Positions 16,631 to 25,594 of a DNA stretch of 50,235 bases are shown here, in pieces. The notes under the pieces were generated by a model. The model was not told the origin of the DNA. It was given only the letters and a program-made list of their open reading frames with translations, and did no database searches. The position numbers and the translations under genes were made by a program. Positions within the stretch are counted from its first letter, which is position 1, and every line of letters starts with the position of its first letter. The stretch comes from Bacteroidia bacterium (GTDB lineage Bacteria; Bacteroidota; Bacteroidia; Flavobacteriales_D; Sanyastnellaceae): the NCBI GenBank assembly GCA_030427925.1, contig JAUICJ010000022.1, positions 1-50,235 on the forward strand, written 5' to 3'.

Positions 16631-18736
16631 ATGCCCTCGATCCAACTCGATACCCCGATTGAATTCGTAAAAGGCGTGGGGCCCCAACGCGCGGAGTTCC
16701 TGCGCGTTGAACTCGGCATCCACACCGCGGGTGACCTGTTGGAGCACATTCCGTTTCGGTACGAGGACCGCTCGCAGTTTGTTGACGTGGCGGCCATTCA
16801 ATCCGATGCCACGTCCATCCAGTTGCAGGGCGTCATCACGCAGGTGAACGAGGTGCCCACAAAGCGGGGCAAGCGCATCGTAGCTCAATTCGAAGACGCC
16901 ACGGGGCGCTTGGAACTCGTTTGGTTCAAGGGCGGTCGGTGGATCGTTTCGCAGTTGCCGGTTCACCAGCAAGTGGTCATTTTTGGCAAGCCCGCGAAAT
17001 TTGGGGGCAAGTGGAACATTGCGCACCCGGAAGTGGAGCGCCTGGAGGCGTTTCAGGGACGCCAGGGGCTCGGCCTGCAGCCGGTTTACTCCTCGACCGA
17101 GAAGCTGTCGAACCGTGGCTTGTCTTCGGCCGGCATCGCCCGGCTCATCCGCACGGTGCTGGGCCAAAACGAATTCACCATCCCGGAAACCCTTCCCGCC
17201 GAACTCCTTGCTGAGCTCCGCATGCCCTCTCGGGATGAAGCGTTTCGAACCGTTCACTCCCCGCCCGACCCCGCCACCGCCGACCGTGCCCGCAACCGCC
17301 TCAAGTTCGAGGAACTGCTTTACCTCCAGCTTCTGCTTGTCCGCAAGAAGCAAATTGCGACCACCGATCAACCCGGTGTGCGCTTCGGAGCCGTCGGCGA
17401 TCGGTTCAACACGTTCTACGCGAACCACCTCCCGTTCGAGCTCACCGGCGCCCAAAAGCGCGTCATGCGCGAAATCCGCGCCGACACGAACACGGGTTGG
17501 CACATGAACCGCCTGCTTCAAGGCGACGTGGGGTCGGGAAAAACGGTCGTTTCCCTCCTGACGGCCCTGCTCGCCATCGACAACGGCTACCAAGCCTGCG
17601 TGATGGCGCCCACTGAAATCCTCGCGAACCAACATTTTCTCGGGTTCAAGGAGTTGCTTGCTGAAATGGACGTGCGCGTCGAGCTGCTTACCGGGTCGGT
17701 GAAAAAGGCGGATCGCGTGCCGATTTTGGAAGGGTTAGCGAACGGCGAGGTGCACATCCTCGTGGGCACCCATGCGCTGATTGAGCCCGGGGTGAAGTTC
17801 AAGGCCCTGGGCTTGGCCGTCATCGATGAGCAGCACCGGTTTGGCGTGCAGCAGCGGGCGAAGCTTTGGGCCAAATCCACCCCTCCTCCCCACGTCCTCG
17901 TCATGACGGCTACGCCCATCCCGCGCACCCTTGCCATGACGGCCTACGGCGACCTCGACGTCAGCATCATCGACGAATTGCCGCCCGGTCGCAAGCCCAT
18001 CCGCACCGTTCACCGAACGGACGGTGCGCGCCTCCGCGTCCTGCAATTCGTGGAGGAAGAAATCGCGCGTGGCCGCCAAGTCTACGTCGTCTTCCCGCTC
18101 ATTGAAGAAAGCGCGACCCTCGATCACAAGGACCTCATGGACGGCTACGAGAGCCTCTCGCGCCGCTTCCCGCTTCCAAAGTACCGCCTCAGCATCGTAC
18201 ACGGCCGCATGCCCGCCGAAGACAAGGACCTCGAAATGAGGCGGTTTGCAAGCGGCGAAGCGCACATCCTCGTGGCGACGACGGTCATTGAGGTCGGCGT
18301 GAACGTCCCCAACGCCTCCGTGATGATCATCGAGTCTGCGGAGCGCTTCGGCCTTTCCCAACTGCACCAGCTGCGCGGCCGGGTGGGGCGTGGGGCCGAG
18401 CAGAGCTATTGCATCTTGATGACAAAGGACGAGCTCGGGAAAGAGGCGGCGCTGCGGATGGAGACGATGTGCCGAACGAATGACGGGTTTGAGATCGCGG
18501 AGGTGGATTTGGAATTGCGGGGGCCGGGCGATTTGATGGGAACGCAGCAGTCCGGGGTGCCGGATTTGAAGATGGCGGATTTGATGCGGGACCGGGAGGT
18601 GTTGAGCGCCGCGCGCTACATCGCCTCGCGGGTTTTGGAGGAGGATCCGGAACTGGCGAAGCCGGAGCATGCTATCCTCAATCGGGAGTTGAAACGTGTG
18701 GCGGCGGGGCGGCCGGATTGGAGCCGGATTTCCTGA
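16631..18736 (+). CDS. recG: ATP-dependent DNA helicase RecG
   Basis: A 701-residue branched-DNA helicase that reverses stalled forks and processes Holliday junctions. The N-terminal wedge domain is an OB fold (around IQLQGVITQVNEVPTKRGK). The helicase core has Walker A as LLQGDVGSGKTVVSLL near residue 295, the DEQHRFGVQQR box, MTATPIPRTLAM, then ATTVIEVGVNVPNASVM and HQLRGRVGRG. The C-terminal EVDLELRGPGDLMGTQQSG is specific to RecG. The ATG at 16631 is preferred to the in-frame ATG at 16559, which lies in the pdhC terminator. Base composition changes abruptly inside the gene: C-rich from about 17870 to 18370, then strongly G-rich. Confidence 0.97.
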   Translation: MPSIQLDTPIEFVKGVGPQRAEFLRVELGIHTAGDLLEHIPFRYEDRSQFVDVAAIQSDATSIQLQGVITQVNEVPTKRGKRIVAQFEDATGRLELVWFKGGRWIVSQLPVHQQVVIFGKPAKFGGKWNIAHPEVERLEAFQGRQGLGLQPVYSSTEKLSNRGLSSAGIARLIRTVLGQNEFTIPETLPAELLAELRMPSRDEAFRTVHSPPDPATADRARNRLKFEELLYLQLLLVRKKQIATTDQPGVRFGAVGDRFNTFYANHLPFELTGAQKRVMREIRADTNTGWHMNRLLQGDVGSGKTVVSLLTALLAIDNGYQACVMAPTEILANQHFLGFKELLAEMDVRVELLTGSVKKADRVPILEGLANGEVHILVGTHALIEPGVKFKALGLAVIDEQHRFGVQQRAKLWAKSTPPPHVLVMTATPIPRTLAMTAYGDLDVSIIDELPPGRKPIRTVHRTDGARLRVLQFVEEEIARGRQVYVVFPLIEESATLDHKDLMDGYESLSRRFPLPKYRLSIVHGRMPAEDKDLEMRRFASGEAHILVATTVIEVGVNVPNASVMIIESAERFGLSQLHQLRGRVGRGAEQSYCILMTKDELGKEAALRMETMCRTNDGFEIAEVDLELRGPGDLMGTQQSGVPDLKMADLMRDREVLSAARYIASRVLEEDPELAKPEHAILNRELKRVAAGRPDWSRIS

Positions 18737-18746
18737 ACTTCGGGGC

Positions 18747-20510
18747 ATGAATGCGGAATGGAAAGGTTGGGCGTTGGGGGCGGTGGTTGCTGTGGTGGCG
18801 GCGGTGGCTGCGTTTTTGGCGGTGCCGGGGGGTGAGGTGGGGGGGGATTCGTTGGATGTGGCGGGGGTGGGGTGGAAGCGGTGGACGCTTTGGGAGGGGC
18901 GGGCTGCTGCGCCGTGGGGGGTGGAGCGGGTGATGCGGTTTGAGGCGGACTCGGCTTGGGCGTGGTTTGCCGAGGGGGAGGGGCGGCCGGTGGATTCGTT
19001 GGCGTGGGGGCAGGTGCCGGGGGGGTGGTTTGCGGCGAATGTGGCGGGGGAGGCGATGTGGGGGGCGGGGCCGGTTGAAGGGGAGTTGCGGGGGGCTTGG
19101 CATCCGCAGCGGCATGGCGTGACGCGGTTGGAGGTGCGGGATGGTGGGGTGTGGTGCACGTTTGAGGGGGTGGGGTTGGAGGGAGAGGCGCGGCCGGTGC
19201 AGGCGACGTTCTTCGGGGAGGAGCCGAGAGGGGCCGAGTTGCCCGAGGCTTGGTCGGGGTGGAGGCAGGCTGCGATGCGCGGGGGCCAAACCGCATGGGC
19301 GCACGCCAAAGCGGACCGCCGTGCGGGCGATTCTGGGCACCCCGCGTTGTGCGGTCGGGGGGACGGAACGCGCCTGGTCATCGAACGCGTGAACGGCGAG
19401 CGGCTTACCGTGTTCGGTTGGACGGACAGCACGGGCGTGGCGGCGGAATGGGCGGTGCGTGGATGGGGGTGGGGCGATTCCCTGCCGTGGGCGCGCATCA
19501 TGCCGGACGGATTGCATGTGGGCACGGGGACGTGGGCCGCTCCGGGTTCTGCTGCGGACTTGTCGCCAGTCGACGAATGGGCATGGTCACGGGAAGGGGG
19601 CTACCGCGAGGCGACGGCGTTGGGGGCAGGGCGGATGGCCTGGACCGGATCGCCCACGCCTGAGGGAATGGCTTCACCGATGGCCGAAGCGGCCCCTGCA
19701 CTGGGCGCGCTGGCCGAGCGCACCCTAGGTCGCGTCCGGAACCACCGCTCCGGGAAGCGCATGGACGTGCGTTGGGTGGAAGGCGCCGTCAAGGCCTACG
19801 ACGGCGAAGCGCTCGTTTGGAGCGTGGATGTGGGCGGCGAGTTGCTGGGGGGTGTGCAGGAAGTGGATTTGTACCGGAACAACAAGTACCAGTGCGCCTT
19901 CGCAACGACCGAAGGGGTGCATGTGATCGATGTGCTGGGGCGGGAAGTCAAGGGGTTTCCGATCGAGCCCACGGGCGGCGTTTCGGCTTGGTTGCTCGCG
20001 GATTACGACCGGAATGAGCAGTATCGGTTTTTGGTGGCCACGCCGAGTGGCAAGGTGCTGAATTACCGGGATGAGGGCGAGCGGACGCCGGGATGGAATT
20101 TCAAGCCGACGGGGGAGGCGATTGCGCATTTGGCCCACCTGCGCATCGGGTCGAAGGATTACCTGTTTGCAGGCCAAACCGATGGCCACGTGCGCCTCCT
20201 CAGCCGCACCGGCAACGACCGCGCCACCACCGACGTCCAAGTGCCTCCCACCGCTCCTCCCGCCTTCCGCCTCGGAGGCAGCATTGCGGGCAGCACCGTG
20301 CTGTACATCGGTGCCGACGGGTGGGTCGAAGAGCGGACGTTGGGCACGAACGAGCCGGTCGGAATGGACCGACTCACACAGGGCGTGGCCGTCGCAACCG
20401 AAGACGTTGACGGCGATGGAAAGGCGGAAGTGGTGGTCACCGATGCCCAAGGCGCCCGCTCCATTTGGAACCAGCGCAACGAGCGAATCAGCTCAGAACC
20501 GAACGGCTGA
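18747..20510 (+). CDS. Unknown protein with one N-terminal membrane helix and a beta-propeller-like C-terminal half
   Basis: A 587-residue protein I cannot assign with confidence. Residues 7-25 (GWALGAVVAVVAAVAAFLA) form a membrane anchor or signal sequence. The next 200 residues are rich in Trp and Gly. The C-terminal half has repeated short strands such as VRWVEGAVKAYDGEALVWSV, HVIDVLGREVKGFPIEPTG and DVDGDGKAEVVVTDAQGA, which look like blades of a PQQ/FG-GAP-type propeller. The build recalls large DUF3352-type proteins of Bacteroidota, but that is only an impression. It starts 10 bases after recG and overlaps the convergent acyl-CoA dehydrogenase gene by 23 bases. Its first 540 bases are extremely G-rich on the coding strand. 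Confidence 0.7.
   Translation: MNAEWKGWALGAVVAVVAAVAAFLAVPGGEVGGDSLDVAGVGWKRWTLWEGRAAAPWGVERVMRFEADSAWAWFAEGEGRPVDSLAWGQVPGGWFAANVAGEAMWGAGPVEGELRGAWHPQRHGVTRLEVRDGGVWCTFEGVGLEGEARPVQATFFGEEPRGAELPEAWSGWRQAAMRGGQTAWAHAKADRRAGDSGHPALCGRGDGTRLVIERVNGERLTVFGWTDSTGVAAEWAVRGWGWGDSLPWARIMPDGLHVGTGTWAAPGSAADLSPVDEWAWSREGGYREATALGAGRMAWTGSPTPEGMASPMAEAAPALGALAERTLGRVRNHRSGKRMDVRWVEGAVKAYDGEALVWSVDVGGELLGGVQEVDLYRNNKYQCAFATTEGVHVIDVLGREVKGFPIEPTGGVSAWLLADYDRNEQYRFLVATPSGKVLNYRDEGERTPGWNFKPTGEAIAHLAHLRIGSKDYLFAGQTDGHVRLLSRTGNDRATTDVQVPPTAPPAFRLGGSIAGSTVLYIGADGWVEERTLGTNEPVGMDRLTQGVAVATEDVDGDGKAEVVVTDAQGARSIWNQRNERISSEPNG
18826..18880 (+). repeat. G-run tract with quadruplex potential
   Basis: The coding strand has successive runs of G separated by short gaps: runs of six, eight, five and four G within about 55 bases. 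This satisfies the usual four-run pattern for a G-quadruplex. Similar runs continue to about 19130. It lies 80-130 bases into the gene at 18747. Confidence 0.55.
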
Positions 20511-21627
20511 TGACGATGCGCTGCACCTCCGAGGTGCCCTCGTAAATCTGCGTGATTTTCGCATCCCGCATCAGGCGCTCCACATGGTATTCCTTCACGT
20601 AGCCGTAGCCGCCGTGGATTTGGACCGCTTCGACCGTCTGCTTCATGGCAACTTCTGAAGCGTAGAGCTTCGCCATGCTCGAGGCCAAATCGTAATCCTC
20701 CCCCTGGTCCTTCAACCACGCCGACTTGAGCACGAGCAAGCGCGCCGCTTCGATTTGCGTGGCCATGTCGGCCAGCTTGAAGGCGATGGCCTGGTGGCGC
20801 GAAATCTCCTTCCCGAACGCCTTGCGCTCTTGCGAGTAGGCGAGGGCGAGTTCGTATGCCCCCGACGCGATGCCGAGCGCTTGCGCGGCGATGCCGATGC
20901 GGCCGCCCGCCAAGGTCTTCATGGCGAACTTGAAGCCGAAGCCGTCTTCGCCGATGCGGTTTTCCTTCGGCACCTTGACGTCGTTGAACATCAGGGTGTG
21001 CGTGTCGGATCCGCGGATGCCGAGTTTGTCCTCCTTCGCGCCGACGAGGAAGCCGGGCATGTCGCGCTCCACGATGAGCGCGTTGATGCCGCGGTGGCCT
21101 TTCTCCGCATCGGTTTGGGCGATGACGAGGTAGGTCGAAGCGGAGTTGCCGTTCGTGATCCAGTTCTTCGTGCCGTTCAGGAGGTAGTGGTCGCCCATGT
21201 CGATGGCCGTGGTCCGCTGGGACGTGGCGTCGGATCCGGCTTCCGGCTCGCTGAGGCAGAAGGCGCCGATTTTTTGGCCTGAAGCCAACGGAACGAGGTA
21301 TTTCTGCTTTTGCTCCTCGGTGCCAAACGCTTGCAATCCATAGCAAACCAACGAGTTGTTCACGCTCATGCACACGCTCGCCGACGCATCGATCTTCGAG
21401 ATTTCTTCCATCGCCAAGGCGTAGGAAACCGTGTCCATGCCGGAACCGCCGTACGCCGGGTCGACCATCATGCCCATGAAACCGAGCTCGCCGAGCTGCT
21501 TGATTTCTTCTGCGGGGAATCGTTGCTCCCGGTCGCGCTCAATCACGCCGGGTTTGAGTACATTTTGGGCGAAATCGCGGGCGGCGTCGCGCACAGCGAT
21601 TTGTTCTTCGGTGAGTTGGAGGTTCAT
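20488..21627 (-). CDS. Acyl-CoA dehydrogenase (short-chain/butyryl-CoA type)
   Basis: A 379-residue FAD enzyme that makes the alpha-beta double bond in acyl-CoA during fatty acid or branched-chain amino acid breakdown and passes electrons to ETF. CLSEPEAGSDA and NGTKNWITNG are the two PROSITE-type signatures of the family. RKAFGKEISRHQAIAFKLADM and VQIHGGYGYVKEY follow. The catalytic Glu is in QIYEGTSEVQRI near the C-terminus, the position used by short-chain enzymes. Length is normal. Substrate chain length cannot be fixed from sequence alone. A TATCTTCG element lies 37 bases upstream of the ATG. Confidence 0.95.
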   Translation of the reverse strand: MNLQLTEEQIAVRDAARDFAQNVLKPGVIERDREQRFPAEEIKQLGELGFMGMMVDPAYGGSGMDTVSYALAMEEISKIDASASVCMSVNNSLVCYGLQAFGTEEQKQKYLVPLASGQKIGAFCLSEPEAGSDATSQRTTAIDMGDHYLLNGTKNWITNGNSASTYLVIAQTDAEKGHRGINALIVERDMPGFLVGAKEDKLGIRGSDTHTLMFNDVKVPKENRIGEDGFGFKFAMKTLAGGRIGIAAQALGIASGAYELALAYSQERKAFGKEISRHQAIAFKLADMATQIEAARLLVLKSAWLKDQGEDYDLASSMAKLYASEVAMKQTVEAVQIHGGYGYVKEYHVERLMRDAKITQIYEGTSEVQRIVISRSVLS

Positions 21628-21664
21628 TGCCTATCTCGCTAAGGTTAACAAATCCGTTCGCTTG

Positions 21665-21672
21665 CGAAGATA
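21665..21672 (-). promoter_or_regulatory. Possible -7 element of the acyl-CoA dehydrogenase gene (TATCTTCG)
   Basis: One mismatch from TAnnTTTG, 37 bases before the start codon at 21627, in the 68-base region shared with divergent anmK. Identical to the octamers at 14032 (minus) and 22785 (plus). Confidence 0.35.
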
Positions 21673-21695
21673 CAGCCCCTCCGACCGTTCGAAGC

Positions 21696-22775
21696 ATGGA
21701 AGCCGCACAAACCGCCCCGATCCCGCCCCAAACCGCCATCGGCCTCATGAGCGGAACTTCCCTCGACGGCCTCGACATCGCCCGCTCCCTGTTCGAGCGC
21801 ACGGCGACGGGGCACATCCGGGGCGAGCTGCTGGCTTTCGAGTCGGTGCCGTTCCCGAAAGCCCTCGCCGCGCGGCTCCGGGCCTTGTACACCGCGGACG
21901 CCCGGGAGTGGTCGGCCTGTGCAGCCGCGTTTTCGACGTGGTGCGCCGAGGCCGTGCTCGCCACGGGATTCACCGCGGACGCGATCGGCTTCCACGGCCA
22001 AACCACCTTCCACGACCCCGCCACGGGATTCACGGCTCAGCTCGCTTCCGGCGCGCACCTTCACGCCCGAACGGGCATCCCCGTGGTGTGCGATTTCCGC
22101 AGCCTGGACGTGGCGCTCGGTGGCCAGGGCGCACCCCTTGTTCCTGTGGCGGATGCGCTCCTTTACCCGGAAGCGGAAGTGGCCGTCAACCTCGGAGGCA
22201 TTGCGAACCTCAGCGAGCGCGATGCGCAGCGGGCTTGGGACATCGTCCCGTGCAACTTGCTCCTGAATGGCCTTGCTGAACGCGTGGGGGAGGGGTATGA
22301 CCGAGGAGGGGAGCGGGCTGCACGCGGGCAGGTCATTGCGGATTTGGCCACGGCGCTTGAGCGCATGCCGTACCACGCGGCGCCGGCACCGAAAAGCCTG
22401 GGCCGGGAGGACGTGGATGCGCACTGGTGGCCCGCCATCCGCGCTTTCGATGACCGGCCCATCGACGACCTGCTTGCCACCGTCACCGCCGACATTGCTC
22501 GGCACGTGGGCAATGCCATCGGTCCCCGGACCGCCCTCATCACGGGAGGCGGCGCGTGGAACGCGGCCTTGATGGCGCGGATCGCCGCAGCGCCCGGTTT
22601 GCGCTTGCTGCCCGCGAGTCCCGAAACCGTGGATGGCAAGGAAGCCCACGCCTTCGCGCTCCTCGCGTGGATGCGGGTGCACGGCATTCCGAACACCTGG
22701 GCCTCGGTGACGGGAGCAAGGCGGGATTCGTGTGGGGGGTGCATTTATGGTGATGTCAGGCGGCTTTTGGCATAA
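21696..22775 (+). CDS. anmK: Anhydro-N-acetylmuramic acid kinase
   Basis: A 359-residue sugar kinase that phosphorylates and opens 1,6-anhydro-MurNAc, recycling cell-wall turnover products. GLMSGTSLDGLDIA at the N-terminus is the diagnostic motif. FHGQTTFHDP, VNLGGIANLS and LITGGGAWN follow in the expected order and form the ATP and sugar sites. The ATG at 21696 gives the normal family length; an in-frame ATG at 21627 lies inside the neighbouring gene's start. It is divergent from the acyl-CoA dehydrogenase gene and followed by the Glu/Leu-type dehydrogenase after 40 bases. Confidence 0.94.
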   Translation: MEAAQTAPIPPQTAIGLMSGTSLDGLDIARSLFERTATGHIRGELLAFESVPFPKALAARLRALYTADAREWSACAAAFSTWCAEAVLATGFTADAIGFHGQTTFHDPATGFTAQLASGAHLHARTGIPVVCDFRSLDVALGGQGAPLVPVADALLYPEAEVAVNLGGIANLSERDAQRAWDIVPCNLLLNGLAERVGEGYDRGGERAARGQVIADLATALERMPYHAAPAPKSLGREDVDAHWWPAIRAFDDRPIDDLLATVTADIARHVGNAIGPRTALITGGGAWNAALMARIAAAPGLRLLPASPETVDGKEAHAFALLAWMRVHGIPNTWASVTGARRDSCGGCIYGDVRRLLA

Positions 22776-22784
22776 ACCAACACG

Positions 22785-22792
22785 TATCTTCG
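22785..22792 (+). promoter_or_regulatory. Possible -7 element (TATCTTCG) before the Glu/Leu-type dehydrogenase
   Basis: One mismatch from TAnnTTTG, 23 bases before the ATG at 22816. TTTTGG lies 15 bases further upstream, closer than the usual -33 spacing. Confidence 0.4.
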
Positions 22793-22815
22793 CGCCGCCG
22801 ATCAACTCATCGACC

Positions 22816-24045
22816 ATGAAAGACTTGCTCAAGCGCTACGAGGGCCGCAACCCGGAAATTGTATTCGAGTGGCACGACGCCGAAACGGAAGCCCAAGGTT
22901 GGGTGGTCATCAACTCCTTGCGCGGCGGGGCTGCGGGAGGGGGGACGCGGATGCACCCAAACCTCGACAAGCGGGAGGTGGAGAGCTTGGCGAAGACCAT
23001 GGAGATCAAGTTCACGGTGAGCGGACCGCAAATCGGAGGCGCGAAGAGCGGCATCCGATTCGATCCCAACGATCCCCGCAAGGAGGGCGTGTTGCGCCGG
23101 TGGTATGCGGCGGTGACGCCGTTGTTGAAGCACTACTACGGCACCGGTGGTGACATGAACGTCGATGAGATCCACGAGGTGATTCCGATGACCGAGGCGT
23201 GCGGGGTTTGGCATCCACAGGAAGGCGTGTTCACGGGGCATTTCCAGCCGAATGAAGCCGAAAAGGTGCGGCGCATCGGCAACCTCCGCCAAGGGGTAAG
23301 CCAAATCGTAGAAGACCTCGAACTTTCACCCGACGTGACCCGCAAATACCGCGTGGCCGACCTCATCACCGGGTACGGCGTGAGCGAATCGGTGCGCCAT
23401 TTCTACGACCTGTACGGCGGAACCCTGGAGGGCAAGCGCGTCATCGTGCAGGGCTGGGGCAACGTAGGCGCCGCCGCGGCCTACTACCTCGCCGAAGCCG
23501 GGGCGTCCATTGTGGGCATCATTGACCGGGCGGGCGGCCTCATCGAACCGGAAGGCATGGAACCGGCGGACGTGCTCGACCTCTTTTTGACGAAGAAGGG
23601 CAACGCGCTCAACCGCGATGGCATGCTGTCGTTCGAGGAGGTGAACGAGCGGATTTGGGATGTGGCGGCGGACGTCTTCTTGCCGTGCGCGGCTTCGCGC
23701 TTGGTAAGCCAAAACCAACTCGATCGCATGATCGCAGCCGGCGTCGAGGTCATCTCAAGCGGTGCCAACGTGCCGTTCGCCGATCCGGAAATCTTCTACG
23801 GTTCCATCGCTGAGCACGCGGATCAGCACCTCGCAGTGGTGCCCGATTTCATTGCAAACTGCGGAATGGCGCGGGTGTTCGCCTACCTCATGAGCCACGC
23901 GGACGTGGACATGAGCGACCGTGCGATCTTCGAGGACACCTCGGCGACGATTCGCCGTGCCCTCGAGGCGACCCATGCGCGAAACAGCTCGCGGACCCTG
24001 CTCAGTGCCGCGGCGTTCGAAATTGCGCTCGAGCAGCTCGTTTGA
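22816..24045 (+). CDS. Glu/Leu/Phe/Val dehydrogenase family protein
   Basis: A 409-residue NAD(P)-dependent amino-acid dehydrogenase that interconverts an amino acid and its 2-oxo acid. GGGTRMHP lies near residue 46, and the catalytic-lysine region GPQIGGAKSGIRFDP near residue 75 replaces the more usual GGAKGG. The cofactor-binding Rossmann motif is VQGWGNVGAAAAYYLAEAG near residue 220. SSGANVPF in the C-terminal part fits the family. The substrate cannot be read from sequence; glutamate is possible. The in-frame ATG at 22732 lies inside anmK, so 22816 is preferred. A hairpin follows the gene. Confidence 0.88.
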   Translation: MKDLLKRYEGRNPEIVFEWHDAETEAQGWVVINSLRGGAAGGGTRMHPNLDKREVESLAKTMEIKFTVSGPQIGGAKSGIRFDPNDPRKEGVLRRWYAAVTPLLKHYYGTGGDMNVDEIHEVIPMTEACGVWHPQEGVFTGHFQPNEAEKVRRIGNLRQGVSQIVEDLELSPDVTRKYRVADLITGYGVSESVRHFYDLYGGTLEGKRVIVQGWGNVGAAAAYYLAEAGASIVGIIDRAGGLIEPEGMEPADVLDLFLTKKGNALNRDGMLSFEEVNERIWDVAADVFLPCAASRLVSQNQLDRMIAAGVEVISSGANVPFADPEIFYGSIAEHADQHLAVVPDFIANCGMARVFAYLMSHADVDMSDRAIFEDTSATIRRALEATHARNSSRTLLSAAAFEIALEQLV

Positions 24046-24048
24046 TTT

Positions 24049-24073
24049 GGTCAGGCGGGACTTCCGCCCGACC
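24049..24073 (+). terminator. GC-rich hairpin between the dehydrogenase and nhaD
   Basis: GGTC-A-GGCGG pairs with CCGCC-C-GACC around a five-base loop, with one A/C mismatch. It starts a few bases after the stop at 24045. No T-run follows, so it may be a weak terminator or a leader structure of nhaD. Confidence 0.45.
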
Positions 24074-24101
24074 TTGAAGGCGCAAAATTGAACCGCACGT
24101 C

Positions 24102-25478
24102 ATGGAGTACATCATCCTCGCCGTTTTCGTTCTGGGCTATGTGTTCATCGCCTTGGAACACACGTTTCACATTGACAAAGCGGCTTCTGCGCTGCTGACG
24201 GGGACGATTTGTTGGGGGCTATTCGTGACGGGGACAGACGTTCCTGCGGAACACCTTGAAGAGGCGTTCAAGCTGTTTTCTTCAGAGCACGGGGATGGGC
24301 ACGTCCCGCTGTTGAGCGGGTTTTTCGAGCACCGGCTGTTGCACCACATGGAGGAAATCAGTTCCATCCTATTCTTCTTGATGGGGGCGATGACCATCGT
24401 GGAATTGGTGGATGCGCACGAAGGATTCGCGGTCATCACCGACCGCATCCGGACGACGAAGAAGGTGAAGCTGCTGTGGGTGCTGTCCTTGCTCACGTTC
24501 TTCTTTTCAGCGGTGCTCGACAACTTGACCACGTCCATTGTCATGATTTCCCTGCTTCGCAAGCTCATTGACGACAAGGAGACCCGGTGGCTCTTTGCGG
24601 GCATGGTGGTGGTGTCGGCGAATGCTGGGGGCGCTTGGTCGCCCATTGGCGACGTGACCACCACGATGTTGTGGATCGGCGGGCAGCTCTCTACGGGCGT
24701 CATCGTTTCCCACTTGTTCTTGCCTTCTTTGGTGGCATTGCTCGTGCCACTGGGGGTGTTGAGCTTTACGTTGAAAGGCGAAGTCACGCGTCCTCGGGTC
24801 GTGGACGAGCATGCAGCCGATCCTACGACGCCTGCGGAACGGAACTTGATTTTTACGTTGGGCGTGGCGGGGCTGTTGTTCGTGCCGGTTTTCAAGACGG
24901 TCACGCACCTTCCTCCGTTCATGGGCATGATGCTGTCGCTGGGCGTGATGTGGGTGGTGACCGAGTTGCTGCACCGGTCGAAGAACCAAGAGGAACGGAA
25001 GGACTTGAGCGTGCTGGGGGTGTTGCGCAAAATCGACACGGCTTCGGTGCTGTTCTTCCTCGGCATTTTGTTGGCGGTGGCTTCGTTGCAAGAGGCCGGC
25101 TTGTTGCTCGCAGCAGCGGGTTGGTTGAGCGATGCGATGGGCAACGTTTATGCCATCAACATCATCATCGGCTTGCTGTCGGCCATTGTGGACAACGTGC
25201 CGTTGGTGGCCGCATCGATGGGCATGTACGACATCGCGCCAGCAACCACCGAGGCGACGGCCTTCGCGCACTACTTTGTCCGCGACGGCATTTTCTGGCA
25301 GTTCCTTGCGTTCTGCGCGGGAACGGGGGGGTCCGCACTCATCATCGGATCGGCTGCAGGGGTGGCCGTGATGGGATTGGAACGCATTGATTTCGTTTGG
25401 TACTTGAAGAAAATCAGCTTGTTGGCGTTGCTCGGTTACTTTGCTGGGGCGGCCACGTACTGGCTGATGTTCCACTGA
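24102..25478 (+). CDS. nhaD: NhaD-type sodium:proton antiporter
   Basis: A 458-residue inner-membrane protein with about twelve hydrophobic segments. It exchanges Na+ for H+ and helps keep pH and sodium balance. The family signatures are VLDNLTTSIVMISLLRK (near residue 150), with the conserved Asp-Asn, and NAGGAWSPIGDVTTTMLW (near residue 180). A second Asp-Asn, IVDNVPLVAASMGMY, occurs in the C-terminal half, and GTGGSALIIGSAAGVAVMG follows. The length agrees with NhaD and not with NhaA or NhaB. It stands alone on the plus strand with 116 bases before the exbB-like gene. Confidence 0.93.
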   Translation: MEYIILAVFVLGYVFIALEHTFHIDKAASALLTGTICWGLFVTGTDVPAEHLEEAFKLFSSEHGDGHVPLLSGFFEHRLLHHMEEISSILFFLMGAMTIVELVDAHEGFAVITDRIRTTKKVKLLWVLSLLTFFFSAVLDNLTTSIVMISLLRKLIDDKETRWLFAGMVVVSANAGGAWSPIGDVTTTMLWIGGQLSTGVIVSHLFLPSLVALLVPLGVLSFTLKGEVTRPRVVDEHAADPTTPAERNLIFTLGVAGLLFVPVFKTVTHLPPFMGMMLSLGVMWVVTELLHRSKNQEERKDLSVLGVLRKIDTASVLFFLGILLAVASLQEAGLLLAAAGWLSDAMGNVYAINIIIGLLSAIVDNVPLVAASMGMYDIAPATTEATAFAHYFVRDGIFWQFLAFCAGTGGSALIIGSAAGVAVMGLERIDFVWYLKKISLLALLGYFAGAATYWLMFH

Positions 25479-25594
25479 GGGGTGGGCGGGTTGTGAACCG
25501 GGACGCGTCGAAAAGAACGTGAGGGGCATCGGATTTGGCTCAATAATTGGTGCAACTTCCGCGTTGCAAACGAGACCAACTTCGAACGACCCCC

